NCBI GenBank assembly: GCA_037833965.1
Contig: AP031352.1
Location: 10,830,501-10,894,500 of the forward strand
DNA: 64,000 bases
Origin: Marchantia polymorpha subsp. ruderalis
Lineage: Eukaryota > Streptophyta > Marchantiopsida > Marchantiales > Marchantiaceae
Direction of reading: 5' to 3'
The position numbers were made by a program, and so were the translations under genes. Below, piece by piece: positions 26,570 through 35,192 of this stretch. Below the pieces are notes generated by a model that saw only the letters and a program-made list of their open reading frames with translations, made no database searches and was not told the DNA's origin. Every line of letters starts with the position of its first letter. Position 1 is the first letter of the stretch.

Positions 26570-28250
26570 GATGTTGTGTAGGCTACAAAATGCAAAAATA
26601 TTTTGAAATGCCTAAAGCAATAATTTACATGCATATTTGATATCCTTATCAATGTTATACACGATGTTTTTAAAGTATAAATCGGAAGATAATTTTATTA
26701 AAATTTTAGAAAATTGCAGTAAAGAAATATGATGCTCATTTAATAAAAAAAATAATGCAAAAACATATGTCTTGATTTAATTGCAGATGAAGTCAAAACT
26801 ACATGATGGTGATAATTTTCCAAGAATATGAAAAATTCAAATTTTACTTTCTAATTTTTTTAATAAATAAATAAATAGATATATAAAGATATATGTATAT
26901 ATAATATAAGTATGAAATAATAAAAATACACAAAATCAGTTGGAAACAAATCAGAGACTTGAAATCAGAAATTTCTTATTGAATTGAAACAAAATTAATT
27001 GACATCAATAAATTTGAACACATAAAATAATCTTAAATTAAATTTTAAAAGAGAATGATCTCTTTAATTTTCATGATCTATTTTTACGAATTTTTCTCAC
27101 ATAAAAAAATATTAATTTCAAAATTTGATGTAAATTTCAAAGCCTATCAAAATCAAAGTAAAAAATACGTATTAAAAAAATACCGAATTTTTGGTTTATC
27201 ACTTAAATTATAAATATATTTTAATGATAATTTTGATGGAATAGTTGTTGGAAAATTATTAAAAATCTATTTAAATTTGATAATATGTCATTGCAATTTG
27301 ATGTTGAAAATAAAATTATTTTGAAAAAATTCGTGTCACTGATTTTTAAACGAAGCTTGAGCAAAAAATGTTTAAAATTATTTTTAAAATATCAGAATAA
27401 TGTTTAAAAAAATTTAAGAATTAATTTTTAAATTTTAATTTGAATAGATTTCAATAATTAAAATTTAATATATTTTATCCTGTTTACAAAAAATCAATGA
27501 TTTATTTATTCTCAAAATATCTTTGCTAATTTTTTCTATATTTTTAAAACTTACCCTTGAATGTAAAACTCTCACTCTTTAATTGTATTTGAGCTCAATA
27601 TTAATATATATTTTCAATTATATAACATTAAAGTGAGGAAAAAAAGGCATATTACAGTAGTTTGAACAAGGTCTTACACATCCAACGTGAGTATGTAATG
27701 CCCAGTATTATGAATCGGAAAGCATTGACTTTTAAGATAAACCTAGTTTCAAAGTCACATGAAATAACGTTGACATTATAAATCATAATAACAGAAAGAA
27801 TTAATCGAATGTATAAATGCTTGCGTAGAGTTTTTTGTAATTTGAGAATGCATAGTTGATTCGTAAGTTAGTCTCGGTAGTGCAACTAGCGTAGTTTGCA
27901 TTCAGATCAACAAACACATTTTAGAGTAAAATGGCTCAATTGATATAGATTACACGAGTGTTACTTGTAGTGCACCCTTTGAACCCTTAAGAGTGTGGAT
28001 ATCGTGAATACTAGAAGAGCGAATCCTGGAGTTTTCATGATACAGCGGATATGGCTCGAGTTTAATTAATTTTTGTATGTGATGGTTATGACCGTACTAA
28101 ACCGTGCAAGTTTTACAAATAATAAATACGTATGGTGATACATTTGTGAAGTGCAAAGAAAATGCTACATATTTATAGATACCTAAGTAGATATGAAACG
28201 ACATGATGGAAGAGGTAAAGACATTGTAGACACATGAAACTCAATGGAAC
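26570..28250. other. AT-rich gene-free block
   Basis: Strongly AT-rich, with frequent A/T runs and no open frame or transposon signature. Composition becomes moderate again after about 27.65 kb. I see nothing else in it. Confidence 0.55.
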
Positions 28251-28539
28251 TTAGTTTCAGACAAGAGCTTTAGGCATATCAACATTCCCCGAGCGTGGGT
28301 GCCTCAAGACATCTATTTCCATAGGCACCAATTGAGCTGATGTCGTTAAATCGATAGACCAATCGCAGATTGAAGCAAACATTTTGAGAACAATGCATGC
28401 CACAGAGCATAAATACAACGTTTTGAGATCTTTTGTAATATGATTAAAAATTATTAATCTCGAAGAGAATAAAAGCAGGTCAAAACAAAGCATCTTATCT
28501 CATACCTGGGAGCAGAAGTGGAGCGTGGAATCTCAATCA

Positions 28540-28687
28540 CTCCCGCCGAACCCCCTCTAAAGGCCTACCGCCGAGATCCACAACGCGACAAGAAGCTCCC
28601 GCCGTGAAGCGAAACAAGACAACGAAAGCATCGCGCACTCGACGACTCCCGCCGGGTGCGAATGCGGCACTCCGTCGGCTCCCGCCG
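28540..28687. repeat. Four dispersed copies of CTCCCGCCG
   Basis: The exact nonamer CTCCCGCCG begins at 28540, 28596, 28646 and 28679, spaced by 56, 50 and 33 bp, in the probable 3' untranslated region of the minus-strand coiled-coil gene. In the transcript sense it reads CGGCGGGAG. The intervening sequence is not repeated, so this is not a simple tandem array. Function unknown. Confidence 0.6.
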
Positions 28688-28711
28688 GGAGCGAGACGGG
28701 AGGCGGCCGAC

Positions 28712-30667
28712 TCAGACGCCCTTCAACCGCTGAAAGATGGAGTGGCGCGGGTGCGCGAAGGATCGGCCGCGGGGCCGTTCCGTCGAGGCCTTGATGGTCT
28801 GGAAGAGCGACTCCATCATCAGCGCGCACGCGTGGCCACCGTCTCGGACGCACGAGCTCCCGTCGTCGCTCCCTTCGCCCGCTTCCTCTTCCTCGCTGGC
28901 CACGGGATCCTCGAACAGAACTCGCTTGCCCTTGGCCTTCGATTTCTTCTGCTCGGCGTCCGTTGTGCCCAGCACGGATTTCATCGCCTCTTGCAGCAGC
29001 AGTTCTTCTTCGATGAGGGTTCGTTTGGGCTGCTGCTGCTCCGGATCGCTCTCTTCTTCCTCTTGATCCCGAGCGGAACTGGATTCGGCCGCCGGTGACG
29101 CATCCGGCTGCTGCTGTTGTTGTTGTTGTTTCATGGCCGAGTCTCGTCTGGTTTTGGACGATTGTGTCTGCTGTGCTTGTGGAGCAGCTGGTTCTGCCGT
29201 TTGTATTGAGGTGTCCTCGGACACTTCCTTCTCGAGCAAACTTCTGCGATGCTCTGCGAACTTGCGCTTTTCACCTGCTTTTGCGGTCTTTGCGGATTTG
29301 ATCCTTGCCTCCACTTCCCGCTCGATCTCGGCGATGCAGTCCTCCAGTTTCTTCTGATTATTTTCCTCCAGTAGATTCCTCGTTGACTCTAATTTCTGAA
29401 CTGAATCGTTTTGTAGTGCTGCCATGGCCAGCGCTTCTCTTTCGGCAAAATCAGTTGTTATGGATTCCTTTTCTTTCTGTGCCTTTTCTCTCTCTTCCCT
29501 CTCAAGTCCACTGCAGGCCTCTCTTTCTCTTTGTTCTAGTTCTTGCATTTTTTCCGGTCTGTTACGCTCACTTTCTATTGTCTCCTTTCCTCGTTGTCTT
29601 ACTGCAAGCTGTCGTTCTTTTCTCTCTCGATTTATGGCTTCTATCCTAAAGTCGCACTCTTCTTCGATCTTTTGAGAGTCGTGAGCTACTTGAGCGTTGA
29701 CGAAAGCTTCCAAGCGCTGCTCTTCTTCCGCTGCCTCTTGTCGTACTCTGTTCCTGGCTTCTACCAACAAAGGCTTCAATTCTCTTTGTGATTTTTTCTC
29801 CAATTCTTGCATCAGCGCTTTGGCTTGGCTGGCATAGTCTGCTCGAATTTTGGACCTCACATCTTCTAGATCGCTTTTACTCTGGGCTTCTTTGGATTTC
29901 ATACGTTCATCGAGTTCGGATTTGAGCTTTTCTTTCAGCGGTTTCAATCGATACTCTTCCAACTCCTGCCTTATCGTTACCCTGAGAGCTTCCAAATGCT
30001 TCTCATGTTCTTTTTCTTTCTCGACTATCTCAGATGCAAGCTTTTCCTCCACCTTGTTCTTCACTTGTATTTTTTTTATATCTCTGATTTGCTCCAATCT
30101 TTCTGCCATCTCATCTCTGAGCTTCTTTATGCGTTCGTTTTGTTCTTGTGTTTCTAATGCCGGTAACCTTTGGAGAGCCGTGGGCTTCGAACCTTCGTCC
30201 GTGTCTGGTGGTTCTGCAAGTCGTCTGGATGTAGGGGTCGATGCCCGCCTCTTGGTCCGATCTACGGATTGATTATATTCATCGGTGCTGCTTGATGGTC
30301 CAGAAGCTAAGGCACTTTGCCTTCGCTTTGAATTATCTCTAGTCTTCTGAACCTTGGGCTTCTTCTTCGTCTTAGGTCTTGAACTAGTAGTGGCTGTTGT
30401 ATCCCGTGTTTCATAGTTGTAGGTAAAGCGCTCCTCTCCATTGAAATTGTATTTAGTTGATCCTTCTATTTCGGGAATTAAAGGTACTGTGGAGAGCAAA
30501 GAAGATCGTAATCGGAACCATCTCGCAATGCGTCCTCCACTCTTGGCAAGAATACTTTCGCTGGCAAGTGCAGTTGGGTCAATGCTCTTGTCTCCATGAA
30601 TATTGACTCTGACTGCCGGGTTTGCGGTCTCTTCATCATCGTGGCCTTGATCTCTACCAGATGGCAT
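28712..30667 (-). CDS. Long coiled-coil protein, function unknown
   Basis: Single open frame of 651 residues starting at an ATG. I do not recognise a named family. Residues 1-110 hold no obvious domain; 110-185 are basic and Ser/Thr-rich with a likely nuclear-type KKKPK cluster. From about 190 to 490 the protein is almost wholly Glu/Lys/Arg/Gln with heptad-like spacing, such as LEALRVTIRQELEEYRLKPL, which indicates a long coiled coil. A seven-Gln run lies at 514-520, followed by an acidic and Ser-rich stretch and a short hydrophobic-basic C-terminus. Such Glu/Arg-rich coiled coils occur in centrosomal or basal-body proteins of the CEP164 kind, but no WW domain is visible, so that is only a possibility. 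It is transcribed divergently from the PKA regulatory subunit gene, about 1.16 kb away. An additional upstream exon cannot be excluded. Confidence 0.75.
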   Translation of the reverse strand: MPSGRDQGHDDEETANPAVRVNIHGDKSIDPTALASESILAKSGGRIARWFRLRSSLLSTVPLIPEIEGSTKYNFNGEERFTYNYETRDTTATTSSRPKTKKKPKVQKTRDNSKRRQSALASGPSSSTDEYNQSVDRTKRRASTPTSRRLAEPPDTDEGSKPTALQRLPALETQEQNERIKKLRDEMAERLEQIRDIKKIQVKNKVEEKLASEIVEKEKEHEKHLEALRVTIRQELEEYRLKPLKEKLKSELDERMKSKEAQSKSDLEDVRSKIRADYASQAKALMQELEKKSQRELKPLLVEARNRVRQEAAEEEQRLEAFVNAQVAHDSQKIEEECDFRIEAINRERKERQLAVRQRGKETIESERNRPEKMQELEQREREACSGLEREEREKAQKEKESITTDFAEREALAMAALQNDSVQKLESTRNLLEENNQKKLEDCIAEIEREVEARIKSAKTAKAGEKRKFAEHRRSLLEKEVSEDTSIQTAEPAAPQAQQTQSSKTRRDSAMKQQQQQQQPDASPAAESSSARDQEEEESDPEQQQPKRTLIEEELLLQEAMKSVLGTTDAEQKKSKAKGKRVLFEDPVASEEEEAGEGSDDGSSCVRDGGHACALMMESLFQTIKASTERPRGRSFAHPRHSIFQRLKGV

Positions 30668-31828
30668 GATCGATTATTAACGCATCATCACTGGTCGCGA
30701 AAACCTGAAGGTCTGATACTGGTGTATTCTATCGAGACTTCCCCTGACTTGATCCTTCATCACTTTATAATGCTTAAGTATATATATGTTTCCCTCTATA
30801 ACGACTCGTCATTATGTGAATCGCCCTTTTCGTCGGAAGAGGCTGGTATGTTACTTTTGTGCTTTATCATTTCACTTCCATCTTCAGATCGGTTCTATGA
30901 CCAGATCACGCGGTACGTAAATTTCCACTTCACGAATTATAGGGAAACAACATACATACTGGTCTCTGTGCTAGCATTGCAAAGCATTGTGCAGAGAAAG
31001 TGGAAACTACACGAACGCATCAATTTTGCGAAATTTAAGTTTAATTATTTAAGATCTTTGCCGGAAGAATGAGTCAACTTGACTTTGCATTTCGCAATAA
31101 CAACCTAGCCATTTCTAGAGCACGTTAGTGAGACTGATTCGTCCCACCACTTTGTTAAGAACAGATCCCTATGCCAATGCTCGAGTTGAATTTACTACTT
31201 ACACGTACGAGGCAATTCCTCGATGGGTTCTCGTTCCAGGAAGTCTTTGGCGGAGATTTGTTTCTGGATAGATTAAGTTCTTTTCCACCCATGACTAGGA
31301 AACGATTCTCGGTCTTAATTTCATCTGATTAGCAAAGTATGTTTGTAAAGCGGGAGGATGGAAGTAGGCTGACACCAAGTCCAATAGTGCTGGTCCGCAT
31401 CACGTCCCCGAGCCTGTGCATGTCGTGCAATTTGTGCACGATTACTGTCAACCTTTGAAGTGATTTTCCACTTCCAGGCGATCACGGGTTTGTTGATGTC
31501 GGACCTTTTCAACCGTTTAGCTATAGCTGAACGGATCCGTCTAGATCTCTTTTGCTAGCATCTGTTTGGCGATTTATGTCCGATATCCTGATAAATCGGA
31601 TCCCGTTGAAGCCAAGAGGTTCGAATTCGGAAGGGGTGAGTCGTGTCTACGCTATATAGTTGTGCAAGTGGATTTCATTCTGGGGTTGCATGTAGATTGA
31701 ACCCTCTTTCTTCGTCAATTTATACCACATCCAAGAAACTGACAACGTAACAATCGAAGTTCGAGTGAGGTGGCTGTCAAATTTGCGTGAAGATTCTAGA
31801 TCTATTTTTTCAGAAAAGGGATCCAGCG
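30668..31828. promoter_or_regulatory. Divergent intergenic region between the coiled-coil and PKA-R genes
   Basis: The 1.16-kb space between two divergently oriented start codons must hold both promoters. TATA-like tracts occur near each side: TATATATA at about 30780, and CTATATAG at about 31653, some 175 bp before the PKA-R start codon. A pyrimidine run ending in CAG lies just before the PKA-R ATG (about 31813) and could be a splice acceptor for a 5' UTR intron. No shared operator or repeat was identified. Confidence 0.4.
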
Positions 31829-32965
31829 ATGGGGTCGTCTGGTGGCGGTCGTGACATCTCTATGGGTGTTGCGGATATGAAATTGAAGGCGAAAGCCAAG
31901 AGTCTTGCAGGTGGTCCTATAGACAAAAACATTCAAATAATCAGACAGAGAGATAGGAGCAAGACTATGTCAATTCGTCGGACAGGTGTGAGTGCAGAAG
32001 TTTTCACCGGCGACGAGAAGTTTGAGAAGAAAATAGTCGAGAAGAGTGAAGAAGCCAAAAAGCGGATTCGTGCCTGTTTTTTGAAGAGCTATCTGCTTGA
32101 ACATCTTGATAAGGAGCAAACGGAGACGGTGGTCGAAGCGGTTGAAGAGGTACGATTCAAAGAAAACGACATTATTATCCAGCAAGGAGAACCAGGAGAA
32201 TACTTTTACCTTCTAGAGCAAGGAGCCGCCGAAGTGTGGATAACGAAGGAGGGAGAGACAAAACCCATAATGGTGAAGCAGTATACTGCCGGAGACAGTT
32301 TTGGAGAGCTCGCTCTTTTGTACAATGCACCAAGGGCCGCTACTGTAAAGGCGACCACGGATTGTGTGCTGTGGGCAGTGGATAGAAATACGTTCCGTGC
32401 CATTTTGATGACCTCAACACAGGAGAAGAGAAATTTATATGAAGAATTCTTGAAGGAAGTTCCTCTTCTCAAATCCCTGGACAAGTACGAGAGATCAGCC
32501 ATTGCCGATGTTTTACAGCCGGAATACTTCAATCCTCAACAAGTAATAATCGTCGAAGGTGCAAAAGGCGACAAATTTTTCGTGCTCGAGGAAGGGGAAG
32601 CCGAGGCTCGATCACAGGGCAAGGTTGTCATGAAATATAAGCGAGGAGACTACTTTGGGGAGCTTGCACTGCTCAATGATGCCCCTCGTGCCGCTACAAT
32701 TACCGCACTGACGAAATGCAAAGTTGTGTCCATAGAACGGGAACAATTCAAGAGGCTGCTGGGAAAACTCGAAGACATCCTTCACCGTAAGAAAGAAGAC
32801 TACGAGAAAGTGAATGCAGCCGTGGCTGTTTCTCCAGAGGATGCACCCGCACAGCTTCCTGACTTGCCGCCGGGGGCAGCACCTTCAGCACCTTCAGCCT
32901 CAGTCTCGGAGACCTCCACTGTACCTTCTTCGCCCACCAGTGAATCTGGACCTAGTGGCACTTAA
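31829..32965 (+). CDS. cAMP-dependent protein kinase regulatory subunit (type I-like pseudosubstrate, no visible dimerisation domain)
   Basis: Predicted 378-residue cAMP sensor that would inhibit a PKA catalytic subunit until cAMP binds. The inhibitor sequence IRRTGVSAEV has RRTG at 50-53, with Gly at the phospho-acceptor position, making it a pseudosubstrate as in animal RI subunits. Two tandem cyclic-nucleotide-binding domains follow. Their phosphate-binding cassettes are FGELALLYNAPRAATV (158-173; Glu160, Arg169) and FGELALLNDAPRAAT (276-290; Glu278, Arg287). The Arg that contacts the cyclic phosphate and the PRAAT alanines favour cAMP over cGMP. The N-terminus is only about 49 residues, and no RIIalpha-type docking/dimerisation helix pair is visible. 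A Pro/Ser-rich tail of about 50 residues follows domain B. The first ATG is used; the frame is open further 5' without another ATG. PKA-R genes are absent from seed plants and are known from lineages with motile sperm. Confidence 0.93.
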   Translation: MGSSGGGRDISMGVADMKLKAKAKSLAGGPIDKNIQIIRQRDRSKTMSIRRTGVSAEVFTGDEKFEKKIVEKSEEAKKRIRACFLKSYLLEHLDKEQTETVVEAVEEVRFKENDIIIQQGEPGEYFYLLEQGAAEVWITKEGETKPIMVKQYTAGDSFGELALLYNAPRAATVKATTDCVLWAVDRNTFRAILMTSTQEKRNLYEEFLKEVPLLKSLDKYERSAIADVLQPEYFNPQQVIIVEGAKGDKFFVLEEGEAEARSQGKVVMKYKRGDYFGELALLNDAPRAATITALTKCKVVSIEREQFKRLLGKLEDILHRKKEDYEKVNAAVAVSPEDAPAQLPDLPPGAAPSAPSASVSETSTVPSSPTSESGPSGT

Positions 32966-33620
32966 CTTTGTCATTCTCAGGCGATGACAAATACATGTAT
33001 GTGCCATGACTTTGGATCGAGCCTCTATACGATAAGGTACAGTAGGCTGAATGCCAGGATCCATCAACATGTGGTTCGTATTGCTTCTCAGTTGCAGTTT
33101 GTAGGGAAAATTTGACCTCGAGACCTGGAGGTAGAAATAGAGAACGAAGAGATGTAAATTGGTCTTAAGGAAAGTAAACACTGTCGCCGAGACAAACACT
33201 GAATGATAAGTTGCTTCCCTGAATCAGACGTCTGTCTCCCTGTTTCCGCACTCAAGGTTAAACTATTTGTAGGAGTTAGGGAGGTGAGAAAGATAGATCT
33301 TGTAGCTAAGCTTAGCAACGTGAACCGTGTTCTACTTTACAGTTGAAGTTCTCAACTCGGTCCAACGCGAGTAAGAAACCTCCGTGTCGTGTATGGATGC
33401 CCGAACTCAATGAATGTCGAAATATTCTAGATCCATGATACGTCCCGTCGCCAAAAGCTTTGTTGTATGGTCCATGGGAATGAATGAACTGGAGTCTAAT
33501 CTACGCTCCTTTAGGTCCCGCTTGCGAAGTGCATGGGAGGAAAGGAGAGACAGAAGGATTTGAATGATAGAGACTTTACTTTTTATAATAGGATATGATT
33601 TTTCCCACTTTAAAATCAAA
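32966..33620. other. Intergenic between PKA-R and tRNA-Ala
   Basis: Should contain the 3' untranslated region of the PKA-R gene. No further gene, repeat or structured element was recognised. Confidence 0.5.
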
Positions 33621-33693
33621 GGGGATGTAGCTCAGATGGTAGAGCGCTCGCTTAGCATGCGAGAGGCACGGGGATCGATACCCCGCATCTCCA
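33621..33693 (+). tRNA. tRNA-Ala (anticodon AGC)
   Basis: A 73-nt cloverleaf. The acceptor GGGGATG pairs with CATCTCC, includes the G3-U70 wobble that is the alanine identity element, and is followed by discriminator A. The anticodon loop is CTTAGCATG on a five-pair stem, reading AGC (decoding GCU, and GCC by inosine). The T stem CGGGG/CCCCG closes an ATCGATA loop, in which A replaces the usual T54; plant nuclear tRNA-Ala genes commonly show this. No intron. CCA is not encoded. The gene ends 272 bp before the GCST start codon on the same strand. Confidence 0.98.
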
Positions 33694-33704
33694 GCAGATA
33701 ACGC

Positions 33705-33710
33705 TTTTTT
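33705..33710 (+). terminator. RNA polymerase III T-tract terminator
   Basis: A run of six T residues begins 12 nt after the mature 3' end of the tRNA-Ala gene, the expected position for a Pol III stop. Confidence 0.85.
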
Positions 33711-33965
33711 CTATTGCGGGTTTACATTTTTGGCCGCGTCCGAGGCTGATGGGCATGAATGAGGGACGGGAATGGGTCGAATGGTGGTGGGTTAGAGGAT
33801 AATGTGCGGGGAAGGGTAGTTCTTGTGGTGGTGCTGCGCCTCTGGCTCGTTGCTCGCATAGTACATCTGGGAAGCAGCAGCATCGGCATTGTGTCGAGCT
33901 GCAGATTAGAAGAACGGAAGGGAAGGGAGGCGAGCGGAGAGGCGCGACGAGAAGAGGGGGCCAGC

Positions 33966-35192
33966 ATGATGAGGCGGGCGACATGTCAATGGGCGGCGTC
34001 GGCGAAGCAGCTCGCCGAGCGCGCCGTGGCGCCCCAGCTCCAACGCCGCGGGTATGCCGATCAGTCGACATTGAAGAAGACGGTCCTGTATGACTTCCAC
34101 GTCGAGAATGGGGGCAAAATGGTGCCCTTCGCGGGCTGGAGCATGCCCATCCAGTACAAGGACAGCATTATGGACTCCACCACCAATTGCCGAAGCCACG
34201 GGAGCCTTTTCGATGTGTCTCACATGTGCGGATTGAGCCTCAAGGGCAAGGATGCCATTCCCTTCCTGGAGTCGCTGGTCGTGGCGGACATCGCCTCGCT
34301 GCCCAATGGCACCGGAACTCTGTCGGTCTTCACCAATGACAAGGGCGGAGTGATCGACGACACTGTCATCACCAAGGTCACGGACGAGCACATCTACATG
34401 GTCGTCAATGCCGGATGCCGTGATAAGGATTTGGAGCACATGGAGAACCACCTCAAGCCTTTCCAGCAGAAGGGCAAGGACGTCGGATGGCACATTCACG
34501 ACGAGCGCTCTTTGCTGGCCATCCAGGGGCCCCTGGCTGCCCCCACTCTGCAGAAGCTCACCAATGCCGATGTCAGCCAAATCTACTTCGCCGACTTCAA
34601 ATTCCTCGATGTCAATGGCGCCGCGTGCTACGTCACCAGGACCGGATACACGGGCGAAGACGGTTTCGAGATCTCCGTCCCCCACGAGAACGCTGTGGAT
34701 CTGACCAAAGCCTTCCTGGAGAAGAGCGATGGCCAAATCCGGATGACTGGACTGGGAGCCAGGGATAGTTTGAGATTAGAGGCCGGTCTCTGCTTGTACG
34801 GGAACGACCTCGAGCAGCACATTACGCCCATCGAGGCCGGTCTGGCCTGGACCATCGGAAAGAGAAGACGAGCTGAGGCCAATTTCCCCGGAGCTCAGGT
34901 TATCCTCCAACAGCTGAAGGATGGGCCGACGAAGCGCAGGGTGGGTCTTTCTGCAGGCGGAGCTCCAGCGAGGAGCCACGCCGAGATCTTGGATGCCAGT
35001 GGTAAGGTCATCGGAGAGGTCACCAGCGGAGGGTACAGTCCGTGTTTGAAGAAGAACATTGCAATGGGTTATGTCGAGACCGGAAACCATAAGGCTGGCA
35101 CACCCATTCAGGTCGTCGTGAGGGGCAGGACGAGCGCCGGTGCCATCACCAAAATGCCTTTCGTGCCCACCACATACTACAAGAAACCTTGA
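33966..35192 (+). CDS. GCST: Aminomethyltransferase, T-protein of the mitochondrial glycine cleavage system
   Basis: Transfers the methylene carbon from the aminomethyl-lipoyl H-protein to tetrahydrofolate and releases ammonia; in plants it acts in mitochondria during photorespiration. The product is 408 residues, the usual plant length. Residues 1-31 are Arg/Ala/Gln-rich without acidic residues, fitting a mitochondrial presequence. Conserved blocks: [13 protein letters not shown] (52-64), FDVSHM (82-87), [10 protein letters not shown] (124-133) with the catalytic Asp, [11 protein letters not shown] (225-235), [16 protein letters not shown] (264-279) and [10 protein letters not shown] (352-361). 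The frame is open 69 codons further 5' to another ATG at 33759; I prefer 33966 because the presequence and length then match the family, but leaky use of the upstream ATG is possible. The coding region is uninterrupted, whereas seed-plant GCST genes have several introns. Confidence 0.95.
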   Translation: MMRRATCQWAASAKQLAERAVAPQLQRRGYADQSTLKKTVLYDFHVENGGKMVPFAGWSMPIQYKDSIMDSTTNCRSHGSLFDVSHMCGLSLKGKDAIPFLESLVVADIASLPNGTGTLSVFTNDKGGVIDDTVITKVTDEHIYMVVNAGCRDKDLEHMENHLKPFQQKGKDVGWHIHDERSLLAIQGPLAAPTLQKLTNADVSQIYFADFKFLDVNGAACYVTRTGYTGEDGFEISVPHENAVDLTKAFLEKSDGQIRMTGLGARDSLRLEAGLCLYGNDLEQHITPIEAGLAWTIGKRRRAEANFPGAQVILQQLKDGPTKRRVGLSAGGAPARSHAEILDASGKVIGEVTSGGYSPCLKKNIAMGYVETGNHKAGTPIQVVVRGRTSAGAITKMPFVPTTYYKKP

